From positions 1 to 16,733 of the forward strand of contig CAMNQO010000015.1 of the NCBI GenBank assembly GCA_946549475.1: a stretch of DNA of 16,733 nt, given 5' to 3'. A program made the translations under genes and the position numbers. The notes beneath the pieces were generated by a model. That model was not told where the DNA came from. It was given only the letters and a program-made list of their open reading frames with translations, and did no database searches. Below, piece by piece: positions 1-7,145 of the stretch (position 1 is its first letter; each line of letters begins with the position of its first letter). Source of the DNA: an uncultured Bacteroidales bacterium (GTDB lineage: Bacteria; Bacteroidota; Bacteroidia; Bacteroidales; UBA932).

Positions 1-558
1 CGGGATGTTTTTCAAGTCAATCTTGCGTTTGGGACCTCTTTTTTTGCGGACTTTCTCGCCGGCCGGAGCCTCGGAAGAAGCGTTTTGCTCATCGGTCTTG
101 CCCGTATTTGCAGCGTCGGCATCTGCGACCGGACTGACAGGGGCCGCCGGGGCGGCTTCCGCAGAAGCCACGGGGGCCGTCTCCGTAGGCGCCACTTTTT
201 TCTTGCGGCCTCTGTGCGAAGGAGCCGGGGTGGCGGGAGCCTGCGGGGCACTTTCCGCGCTGCCTCCGTTGTTTTTGACCGTCTCACCCGTCCGCGTTTC
301 CTGCGTTGTGTCGGACGCCGGCTCGCTCTTGGCGCTTGCTGCGGGCTCCTCCGTTTTGGGGGCGGCGCCCTTTCTGGGGCGTTTCATCCGGGGCGTGCGG
401 GGCGGCTCATTGCCAGACTCTTGCTCCGCTTCCTTGTCAATGATACTGTATATCAGTTCTTGCGGACTCAGTTTTTTGATACGTGTAATGCCCAGGCTCT
501 CCGCCAGTGCCTTAATCGCCTCTTCGGGCATTGCTTTCAGTTGGTCGATGTTGTGCAT
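1..558 (-). CDS. rho: Probable transcription termination factor Rho, N-terminal part (runs off left edge)
   Basis: The reading frame opens with ATG at 558 and stays open to the window edge, giving 186 residues with no stop. Residues 1-45 (MHNIDQLKAMPEEAIKALAE onward, ending in SPQELIYSIIDKEAE) match the small helical Rho_N fold at the start of Rho, the hexameric RNA helicase that terminates transcription. Residues 46-186 are low complexity, rich in Ala, Pro, Glu, Thr and Lys, and look disordered. Three basic patches stand out: MKRPRKG (58-64), RGRKKK (116-121) and KVRKKRGPKRK (169-179). Rho proteins of Bacteroidota are known for such insertions ahead of the RNA-binding and ATPase domains. Those domains lie outside the window, so the call rests on the N-terminal domain and the extension; another protein with a Rho_N/SAP-like domain remains possible. 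The start has no Shine-Dalgarno and an AT-rich leader. A separate promoter upstream suggests the gene is transcribed independently of the amt operon. Confidence 0.8.
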   Translation of the reverse strand, partial: MHNIDQLKAMPEEAIKALAESLGITRIKKLSPQELIYSIIDKEAEQESGNEPPRTPRMKRPRKGAAPKTEEPAASAKSEPASDTTQETRTGETVKNNGGSAESAPQAPATPAPSHRGRKKKVAPTETAPVASAEAAPAAPVSPVADADAANTGKTDEQNASSEAPAGEKVRKKRGPKRKIDLKNIP

Positions 559-643
559 AAATATTTGTTTAGGTATGATGAACCGGATAAATGAATAACT
601 TTTTAAATAGCCCGGTCCAGGATAGATACAATCACTGCGATTG
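559..643 (-). promoter_or_regulatory. Probable 5' leader of rho with two inverted repeats
   Basis: If the promoter at 649-683 is used, the rho transcript has an untranslated leader of about 85 bases. It holds two inverted repeats. A short one, CAATC-ACTGC-GATTG on the plus strand (629-643), would sit at the very 5' end of the transcript. A longer-range pairing is possible between GGACCGG (618-612, transcript sense) and CCGGTTC (586-580), seven pairs including one G-U, with a 25-base AU-rich loop. In Escherichia coli, rho is autoregulated through its leader, so a control role is conceivable here, but this is inference from pairing potential alone. No run of U follows either stem, so neither looks like an intrinsic terminator. 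Confidence 0.3.
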
Positions 644-648
644 CGCTG

Positions 649-683
649 CAAAGATAGCAAAAAATATTTAATTTCCGCACAAA
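649..683 (-). promoter_or_regulatory. Bacteroidota-type promoter for rho
   Basis: Read on the minus strand, TATCTTTG (656-649) is a perfect match to the Bacteroidota primary sigma factor -7 box TAnnTTTG. A TTTG at 683-680 could serve as the -33 box. The spacer between them is 23 bases, longer than the roughly 19-21 usually quoted, so the -33 element is weaker evidence than the -7 element. The promoter lies just after the amt stop codon and about 91 bases before the rho start. By eye it is the only perfect TAnnTTTG match seen on the minus strand between genes, which fits the view that everything upstream depends on a promoter outside the window. Confidence 0.6.
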
Positions 684-694
684 CACGCCCGATA

Positions 695-1915
695 CTATCC
701 GTTATAGCAACTTTCGCCGTGCTCATAGACATCCAGACCTTCTTCCTCCACGCGGGATTCCACGCGCAGGCCTTTGACTTTCCGGATGCCATAGAAAAGG
801 ATGACCCCGCAAACGGCCGCCCACAAATCGATGACCAGGATGCCGAAACTCTGCACGCCCAGCATTTTCCAGCCGCCGCCATACAACAGACCGCCGTCCA
901 CGGCCAGCAGGCCGGTCATCAAAGTGCCGAGTATGCCGCAGACACCATGTACGGAAGCGGCACCGACAGGGTCGTCAATGTGCAATTTGTGGTCGATCAA
1001 TTCGATGGCGAAGACCAGGACCGTACCGCAGGTCAGGCCGATGAGCAGCGCTCCGACCGGAGAAACGACATCACATCCGGCCGTAACGCCGACCAGACCG
1101 GCCAATATGCCATTGAGCATCATGGAAAGCGACGGCTTGCCGTATTTGATCCAGGTTACAAAAAGCGTTGCTGCGCCGCCGGCAGCGGCAGCCAGGTTGG
1201 TTGTCAAGAATACATGCGAAATGGCGAGGCGGTTGACTTCTCCGCTGGCCGCCAGTTGACTGCCGGGGTTGAAACCGAACCAGCCCATCCACAGGATGAA
1301 TACGCCCAGCGAGGCGAGGGTGAGGTTGTGGCCCGGGATCGCCCGGCTTCTGCCGTCTTTCCCGTATTTCCCGCGACGGGGACCGAGAGCCATCGCACCG
1401 ATCAGTGCCAGGACGCCGCCTACGCTGTGGACAATGGCAGAGCCGGCAAAGTCGTGAAATCCCATCTTGCCGAGCCAGCCGCCTCCCCAGGTCCAATGTC
1501 CTTCGATGGGGTAGATAAACAGGGAAATGATGGCACTATATATCAAATAGGTGGAGAATTTCGTCCGTTCGGCCATTGCTCCGCTGACGATGGTAGCGGA
1601 AGTGGCGCAGAAGACGGTCTGAAACATCAGAAATCCCTCTACGGGCAGATTTCCCTTATAAAAGGACAGGTCACCCCAGTTGGGCATCCCCACAAAGCCA
1701 TCTCCATCGTTTCCGAACATCAATCCAAATCCGACAAAAAAGAAAATGATGGAACCGAAGATGAAATCCACAAAATTCTTCATCAAAATATTAGCCGTAT
1801 TTTTGGAACGGGTCAGGCCGGCTTCGCACAAGGCAAAGCCCGGTTGCATCCAAAAGACCAGCATCGCGGCCAGCAGCATCCATACGGTATCCAGCGATAA
1901 GGCAATCTCATTCAT
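695..1915 (-). CDS. amt: Ammonium channel/transporter of the Amt family
   Basis: A 406-residue inner-membrane protein of the Amt/MEP/Rh family, which conducts ammonium into the cell. The sequence is almost entirely hydrophobic segments, consistent with the usual 11 helices; the first covers about residues 8-30 and there is no separate signal peptide. The pore-lining pair of histidines is present as His163 (DFAGSAIVHSVGG) and His323 (AASVHGVCGILG). The segment ATIVSGAMAERTKF is the family's conserved stretch near the phenylalanine gate. The C-terminal tail (KGLRVESRVEEEGLDVYEHG) is the canonical cytoplasmic tail that relays PII binding. The gene follows glnB by 23 bases with no promoter visible between them, so the pair is almost certainly co-transcribed and the adjacent PII is the likely gatekeeper of this channel. 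No Shine-Dalgarno precedes the ATG. It is the last gene of the long operon. Confidence 0.96.
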   Translation of the reverse strand: MNEIALSLDTVWMLLAAMLVFWMQPGFALCEAGLTRSKNTANILMKNFVDFIFGSIIFFFVGFGLMFGNDGDGFVGMPNWGDLSFYKGNLPVEGFLMFQTVFCATSATIVSGAMAERTKFSTYLIYSAIISLFIYPIEGHWTWGGGWLGKMGFHDFAGSAIVHSVGGVLALIGAMALGPRRGKYGKDGRSRAIPGHNLTLASLGVFILWMGWFGFNPGSQLAASGEVNRLAISHVFLTTNLAAAAGGAATLFVTWIKYGKPSLSMMLNGILAGLVGVTAGCDVVSPVGALLIGLTCGTVLVFAIELIDHKLHIDDPVGAASVHGVCGILGTLMTGLLAVDGGLLYGGGWKMLGVQSFGILVIDLWAAVCGVILFYGIRKVKGLRVESRVEEEGLDVYEHGESCYNG

Positions 1916-1938
1916 AACATTTACTCTTTTTAATCATT

Positions 1939-2286
1939 CTACTTTTTATCTCTCAGTACTTCATCCCCGTGCTCTCCGGTGCGGATGGACCAGGTGTCAT
2001 CGACCGGACTGACAAAGATGCGCCCGTCACCGACTTCGCCGGTCCGCCCGGCTTTCATAATCGCCTGAATGGCCGGCTCTACAAACTGTTCGCGGCAAAC
2101 GATGGTGATCTCGATGCGGGAAATGATATCCGTGCTGTACATCACGCCACGGTAGATGCGGTCTTCCCGGTCTTGCCCGATGGCCTTGACCTCCGCATAG
2201 GAAAACCAGTTGATGTCGGCATCGAACAACGCCTGCTTGATCTCTTCAAAGTGCGTCTGGCGCACGATGGCTTCAATTTTCTTCAT
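1939..2286 (-). CDS. glnB: PII nitrogen regulatory protein
   Basis: A 115-residue PII protein, a cytoplasmic trimer that senses ATP/ADP and 2-oxoglutarate and controls nitrogen uptake and assimilation. The C-terminal signature TGEVGDGRIFV (82-92) and the following IRTGE are clear. The T-loop reads IYRGVMY (44-50): Tyr50 aligns with the uridylylated Tyr51 of Escherichia coli GlnB, and Arg46 with the arginine that plugs the AmtB pore. By hand alignment the T-loop is one residue shorter than in E. coli. Several effector contacts differ: Gln39 is Asp (a Gln sits at 38), Lys58 is Arg57, Lys90 is Arg89, and Arg101 is Ser100, while Arg103 is kept as Arg102. No glnD-like uridylyltransferase is visible here. 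The gene lies 8 bases after pyrG and 23 before amt, so the nearest partner is the Amt channel. Either glnB or glnK would be a fair symbol. Confidence 0.94.
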   Translation of the reverse strand: MKKIEAIVRQTHFEEIKQALFDADINWFSYAEVKAIGQDREDRIYRGVMYSTDIISRIEITIVCREQFVEPAIQAIMKAGRTGEVGDGRIFVSPVDDTWSIRTGEHGDEVLRDKK

Positions 2287-2294
2287 ACATATTA

Positions 2295-3914
2295 CTATTT
2301 AATGGTTTTGCACGCCTGGATAAAACTCACAAAGAGGGGATGGGGATGAAGGACGGTGGAGGAGTATTCCGGATGGAACTGGGTGCCGATGTACCAGCGC
2401 AAAGCAGGAATCTCGACGATTTCTACCAGGTCGGCTTCCGGATTGATACCCACGCCCGCCATTCCGTGTTCCTCAAATTCTCTGCGATAGGCGTTGTTGA
2501 ATTCATAGCGGTGACGATGTCGCTCCCGGATGTGCAGGCAGCCTCCATAGGCCCCGGCGGTGCGGCTGCCGGCCGCAATCACGCAATCATATCCCCGGAG
2601 CCGCATCGTTCCGCCCATCTGCGTGATTTTTTTCTGGTCTTCCATGATGTCAATCACATTGTGCGGCGTATGGGCGTCCATCTCCCGGCTGTCCGCATCG
2701 GCATAGCCCAGTACATTCCGGGCAAACTCAATCACCATCATCTGCATGCCCAGACAGATGCCCAGGCAGGGGACATCCCGGGTGCGGGCATACTCCGCCG
2801 CCAGGATTTTTCCCCCGATGCCCCGCTGTCCGAAACCGGGACAAATCACGATACCGGCCATCGGAGACAGCCGGTCCGCCACATTGTCCCGCGTCAGTTG
2901 CTCGCTGTTGATGAAATGGGCGGCCACCTTGCATCCGTTGCGGGTCCCGGCGTGGGCCAGACTCTCCAGGATGCTCTTGTAGGCGTCCTGCAAATCGTAT
3001 TTGCCGACCAAGGCGATGTCCAGGACTTCCGTCGCCTCGCTGCGACGCCGCAGGAAAGCATTCCAGGGCTCCATCCCTTCTTGCAGACGGATTTCGCTTT
3101 CTGTCGCATCGATGCCCAGTTTCTTGAGACAGATGGCGTCCAGCCCCTGTCTCTGCATATTCAGGGGGACCTCATAAATGCTGGGCAGGTCCTGGCTCTG
3201 GATGACGGCCGCCTCCTCAACATTGCAGAAATGCGCGACCTTCTCCCGCAAGCCTTCGCCCAGTTCGTGCTCCGTACGCAGCACCAGGATATCCGGCTGA
3301 ATGCCCTGTCCCTGCAACTGCTTGACGCTCATTTGCGTGGGCTTGGTCTTGAGTTCGCCGGCCGCAGACAGGTAAGGGACATAGGTCAGGTGGATGTTCA
3401 ATGCCCGCGAAGGACCGAGTTCCCAGCGCAACTGGCGGATGGCCTCCAGAAAAGGCTGGCTCTCGATGTCGCCGATGGTCCCGCCGATTTCCGTGATGAC
3501 AAAATCGAGGGGCTGCTTGCCTGCGTTCAGCAGGATTCTCCGCTTGATTTCGTCGGTGATGTGCGGAACGACCTGGATGGTTTTTCCCAGATAGTCGCCC
3601 CGCCGTTCCCGCTCGATGACGTGCTGGTAGATACGGCCGGTCGTCACGCTGTTGTCCCGGGAAGTCCGGATGCCGGTAAAGCGCTCGTAATGTCCCAGGT
3701 CCAGATCGGTCTCAAAACCGTCGTCCGTCACATAACATTCTCCGTGTTCATAGGGATTGAGCGTTCCGGGGTCGATGTTGATGTAGGGGTCGAACTTCTG
3801 AATGGTAATGCGATAGCCCCGCTCTTGCAAGAGTTTTCCGAGGGAGGCGCTGATGATGCCTTTGCCCAGCGACGAGACGACGCCGCCCGTGATGAAAATG
3901 TATTTCGTGTCCAT
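2295..3914 (-). CDS. pyrG: CTP synthase (glutamine-hydrolysing)
   Basis: A 539-residue enzyme that aminates UTP to CTP using ATP and glutamine, the last step of de novo pyrimidine nucleotide synthesis; the E. coli enzyme has 545 residues. The N-terminal synthetase domain opens with MDTKYIFITGGVVSSLGKG, whose Lys18 belongs to the ATP-binding loop, followed by KFDPYINIDPGTLNPYEHGE. The C-terminal class I glutaminase domain has nucleophile Cys387 (GICLGMQMM), and His514 and Glu516 (TQFHPEYSS). The oxyanion region reads CPGFGQRGIGGK, as I recall it in Bacteroidota, not the PGGFGERG of E. coli. Two starts are possible: ATG at 3914, giving the family's usual N-terminus two bases after carB, or ATG at 3920, adding Met-Ile and making an ATGA overlap with the carB stop. 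I chose 3914 on similarity. The open frame continues upstream inside carB, but that part is not homologous. Its place between carB and glnB joins UTP-to-CTP conversion to the other glutamine users. Confidence 0.96.
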   Translation of the reverse strand: MDTKYIFITGGVVSSLGKGIISASLGKLLQERGYRITIQKFDPYINIDPGTLNPYEHGECYVTDDGFETDLDLGHYERFTGIRTSRDNSVTTGRIYQHVIERERRGDYLGKTIQVVPHITDEIKRRILLNAGKQPLDFVITEIGGTIGDIESQPFLEAIRQLRWELGPSRALNIHLTYVPYLSAAGELKTKPTQMSVKQLQGQGIQPDILVLRTEHELGEGLREKVAHFCNVEEAAVIQSQDLPSIYEVPLNMQRQGLDAICLKKLGIDATESEIRLQEGMEPWNAFLRRRSEATEVLDIALVGKYDLQDAYKSILESLAHAGTRNGCKVAAHFINSEQLTRDNVADRLSPMAGIVICPGFGQRGIGGKILAAEYARTRDVPCLGICLGMQMMVIEFARNVLGYADADSREMDAHTPHNVIDIMEDQKKITQMGGTMRLRGYDCVIAAGSRTAGAYGGCLHIRERHRHRYEFNNAYRREFEEHGMAGVGINPEADLVEIVEIPALRWYIGTQFHPEYSSTVLHPHPLFVSFIQACKTIK

Positions 3915-3916
3915 AA

Positions 3917-6900
3917 TCATATTGAATATTCGTTCCAGGATTTGATGCTGAGCCCGTCCGCACCGATCCGGCAGACAGCCTGAATATACGCCGAGGCCAG
4001 ACGTGCGTTGGTGATGAGGGGAATGTTGTGATCGACGGCCATCCGGCGGATTTTGTAACCGTTCTCCAGTTCCCTCGGCGTGTTGTTCTTCGGGATGTTG
4101 ATGACCAGATCCACTTTCCGTCCGGACAGGCAGTCCAGCACGCCCGGCCTTTTGGCCGAATCGGGCCAATGGACCACCTCCGTGGCGATGCCGTGTTCCT
4201 GGAGAAATTGTGCCGTCCCGCCCGTCGCATACAACTTGTAGCCCGACTCATACAGAAGCCGGCAGGCATCCAGCAGGTCCACCTTGGACCAGATGGGACC
4301 GGAAGAAATCAGCACGCCCTTTTCCTTGGACGGAATACGATGGCCGACCGAAAGCATGGCACCCAGCAAGGCTTCATAATAATTGTCGCCCAGGCAGGCC
4401 GCTTCCCCGGTCGATGCCATATCCACGCCCAGCACCGGATCGGCCTTGAGCAGACGGGCAAAGGAGAACTGGGAGCACTTGACGCCCACATAATCGATGT
4501 CGGCGAAATTTTTCCCGTAGGTCTCCACCTTATGGCCCAACATGATTTCCGTCGCCAGCGCGATGAAATTCAGGCGCGTGATTTTGGAGACAAAGGGGAA
4601 ACTGCGCGAAGCACGCAAATTACACTCAATCACGCGGAGTTGGTTGTCCCTGGCCAGAAACTGGATGTTGAAAGGGCCGGAAATATTCAGTTCCCGGGCT
4701 ATCTGGCGGCTGATGCGCTTGATGCGGCGGATGGTCTCGTAATAGAGTTTCTGGGCGGGAAAGACCACGGTGGCGTCGCCCGAATGTACGCCGGCGTATT
4801 CGATGTGCTCGCTGATGGCATAGCATCGGATCTCTCCATCCTGCGCCACGGCATCGATTTCCACCTCTTTGGCCTTCTGCAGAAACTCCGTCGCGACCAC
4901 CGGATGCTCCCGGCTGACGACGGCGGCCTTTTTGAGGGCGTCGGCCAATTCGTCGCGGCTGGACACCACCCGCATCGCCGCGCCCGAAAGCACATAGGAG
5001 GGACGGATCATAATCGGAAGTCCGACCTCGTCGGCAAAGGCGAAGATGTCTTCTTCGCGGGTGAGTTCCTTCCAGCGCGGCTGGTCGATGCCGAGCCGGT
5101 CGCACATTTGTGAAAATTTCTGCCGGTCCTCCGCCCGGTCGATCGAGGCGGCCGAAGTCCCCAGGATGTGTACGCCGCAGCGGTCCAGCCAGGGGGCAAG
5201 GTTGTTGGGAATCTGCCCGCCCGTGGACACGATGACCCCGCGAGGCTGTTCCATATCGGCAATATCCAGCACGCGCTCCAGCGACAGTTCGTCAAAAAAG
5301 AGCCGGTCGCAGACATCGTAATCCGTACTGACGGTTTCCGGATTGTAGTTGATCATCACGGCCCGCAGCCCCGTTTCCTGAATCTTTTTGACGGCAGCCA
5401 CCGAACACCAGTCAAACTCCACGCTGCTGCCGATGCGGTAGGCCCCGCCGCCCAGCACGACGACGCTGCGCCCGTCCTGTTCGAAAGCGACATCGTTCTC
5501 ATCGCCGTTATAAGTAAGGTAGAGATAATTGGTCCGGGCCGGATATTCGCCGGCCAGGGTGTCGATCTGCTTGACCACGGGACGGATGCCCAGCGACAGC
5601 CGCAGCCGCCGGATGGCCATCTGCTTGTCGTGCGGAGCGAGCGGGGAGTCCCGCAAGACGATTTTCCCGATCTGGTAGTCCGAAAATCCCAGTTTCTTCG
5701 CCCGCAACAGCACATCGCGGGAAAGTCCCGCAGCGGCTGCCTGCCTGCCGGCCTCTGCAAGTTGTTTTTCCATCCGGTAAATGTTCTCCAGACGATACAG
5801 GAACCACTTGTCAATCCGGGTCTGCCGGTGGATGCGTTCAACGCTGTACCCCTTTTCAAAAGCGGCCGCGATGGCGTGGATGCGCTTGTCGCTGGGATGT
5901 TCCAGTTCCTGGTCCAAATCCGGAATCGTCAGCGAATTGGCCACGAAACCGTGCATCCCCTGGCCGACCATCCGCAAGCCTTTCTGAATGGCTTCCTCGA
6001 AACTCCGGCCGATGGCCATCACTTCCCCTACGGATTTCATCGAGGAGCCCAGTTGCTTGGAGACCCCCTCGAACTTGCCCAGGTCCCAGCGGGGAATCTT
6101 GCAGACGACATAGTCCAGCGCCGGCTCAAAGCAGGCGGAAGTGACGCGGGTGACGGCATTCGAAATCTCGTCCAGGCCATACCCGAGGGACAATTTGGCG
6201 GCGACGGCGGCCAGCGGATAGCCGGTCGCTTTCGAGGCAAGGGCGGAAGAGCGGCTCAGCCGGGCATTGACTTCGATGACCCGGTAGTCGTCCGAATCCG
6301 GATCGAGGGCATACTGCACGTTGCATTCTCCCACGATGCCCACCGTACGCACGATACGGATGGCGATTTCCCGCAGCCGGTGGTATTCGTGATCGCTGAG
6401 CGTCTGCGAAGGGGCGACCACGATGCTTTCGCCCGTGTGGATGCCCAGCGGGTCGAAATTTTCCATATTGCAGACCGTGATGCAGTTGTCGTAGCGGTCA
6501 CGGACCACTTCGTATTCGATTTCTTTCCAGCCCTTGAGGGACTCTTCCACCAGGATCTGGGGAGAATAATCGAAGGCCGAAGCGGCCAGCCTGCGCAAAT
6601 CTTCGTCATTGCCGCAAAAGCCGGAGCCCAGTCCGCCCAGGGTGTAGGCGGCCCTGACGATGACCGGGTAACCGATTGCCCGGGCGGCGTCCAGCGCTTC
6701 TTCCGGCGAGGTGACGGCGATGCTGCGGGCCGTCTTGACGCCGATCCGGTGCATCATATCGGCAAAAAGTTCACGGTCTTCCGTCTGAATGACGGCTTCC
6801 ACCGGCGTTCCGAGTACTTCGACGCCGTACTGCGCCAGCACGCCGCTGCGGTACAGTTCGACGCCGCAGTTCAGTGCCGTCTGGCCGCCGAAAGTCAGCA

Positions 6901-7144
6901 GGATGCCGTCCGGCCGCTCCCGGTCGATGATTTTCCGGGCAAATTCGGCGGTGACGGGCAGGAAATAAGTGGTATCTGCAACCCCTTCAGAAGTCTGTAC
7001 GGTGGCGACATTGGGATTGAGCAGGATGGTGTGGCAGCCCTCTTCCCGCAAGGCTTTCAGTGCTTGCGAGCCGGAATAGTCAAATTCTCCCGACTGCCCG
7101 ATTTGCAGGGCGCCCGATCCGAGTATGAGTATTTTCTTTTGCAT
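3917..7144 (-). CDS. carB: Carbamoyl-phosphate synthase large subunit, CAD-like
   Basis: A 1075-residue synthase subunit (E. coli CarB 1073) that makes carbamoyl phosphate from bicarbonate, two ATP and ammonia delivered by CarA, feeding pyrimidine and arginine synthesis. It has the duplicated ATP-grasp plan: a carboxyphosphate half (about 1-400), an oligomerisation region, a carbamate-kinase half (about 550-930), and a C-terminal MGS-like allosteric domain (about 940-1075, including PLITNARLASAYIQ). Metal ligands Glu291 and Asn293 lie in EVNARLSRSSALASKATGYP. This motif, with SACFEPALDYVVCKIPRWDL, SLKGWKEIEYEVVRD and the second-half ECNLRASRSFPFVSK, follows eukaryotic CAD/CPS wording; E. coli has EMNPRVSR and EVNPRAAR at these sites. 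The start at 7144 gives the standard MQKKILILGSGALQIGQ N-terminus. The open frame runs 67 codons further upstream, but that stretch is carA read out of frame. carA stops one base before this ATG, which implies translational coupling. Confidence 0.97.
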   Translation of the reverse strand: MQKKILILGSGALQIGQSGEFDYSGSQALKALREEGCHTILLNPNVATVQTSEGVADTTYFLPVTAEFARKIIDRERPDGILLTFGGQTALNCGVELYRSGVLAQYGVEVLGTPVEAVIQTEDRELFADMMHRIGVKTARSIAVTSPEEALDAARAIGYPVIVRAAYTLGGLGSGFCGNDEDLRRLAASAFDYSPQILVEESLKGWKEIEYEVVRDRYDNCITVCNMENFDPLGIHTGESIVVAPSQTLSDHEYHRLREIAIRIVRTVGIVGECNVQYALDPDSDDYRVIEVNARLSRSSALASKATGYPLAAVAAKLSLGYGLDEISNAVTRVTSACFEPALDYVVCKIPRWDLGKFEGVSKQLGSSMKSVGEVMAIGRSFEEAIQKGLRMVGQGMHGFVANSLTIPDLDQELEHPSDKRIHAIAAAFEKGYSVERIHRQTRIDKWFLYRLENIYRMEKQLAEAGRQAAAAGLSRDVLLRAKKLGFSDYQIGKIVLRDSPLAPHDKQMAIRRLRLSLGIRPVVKQIDTLAGEYPARTNYLYLTYNGDENDVAFEQDGRSVVVLGGGAYRIGSSVEFDWCSVAAVKKIQETGLRAVMINYNPETVSTDYDVCDRLFFDELSLERVLDIADMEQPRGVIVSTGGQIPNNLAPWLDRCGVHILGTSAASIDRAEDRQKFSQMCDRLGIDQPRWKELTREEDIFAFADEVGLPIMIRPSYVLSGAAMRVVSSRDELADALKKAAVVSREHPVVATEFLQKAKEVEIDAVAQDGEIRCYAISEHIEYAGVHSGDATVVFPAQKLYYETIRRIKRISRQIARELNISGPFNIQFLARDNQLRVIECNLRASRSFPFVSKITRLNFIALATEIMLGHKVETYGKNFADIDYVGVKCSQFSFARLLKADPVLGVDMASTGEAACLGDNYYEALLGAMLSVGHRIPSKEKGVLISSGPIWSKVDLLDACRLLYESGYKLYATGGTAQFLQEHGIATEVVHWPDSAKRPGVLDCLSGRKVDLVINIPKNNTPRELENGYKIRRMAVDHNIPLITNARLASAYIQAVCRIGADGLSIKSWNEYSI

Positions 7145-7145
7145 A

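Noticed and set aside
5..598. Plus-strand frame of 197 codons over the rho start region
   Set aside because: It reads the complement of the low-complexity Rho extension. The minus frame has the recognisable Rho_N domain and a good promoter.
612..694. Possible intrinsic terminator after amt
   Set aside because: The only pairings are weak or lie within the rho leader, and none is followed by a U run in transcript sense.
641..1900. Plus-strand frame of 419 codons opposite amt
   Set aside because: The minus strand encodes an unmistakable Amt channel with both pore histidines; the plus frame is a hydrophilic shadow.
1916..1938. Possible separate promoter for amt between glnB and amt
   Set aside because: The 23 bases are AT-rich but hold no TAnnTTTG box, and there is no room for a full promoter outside glnB.
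3915..4169. Upstream extension of the pyrG frame into carB
   Set aside because: The extension has no similarity to CTP synthase. The family N-terminus starts at the ATG at 3914 or 3920.
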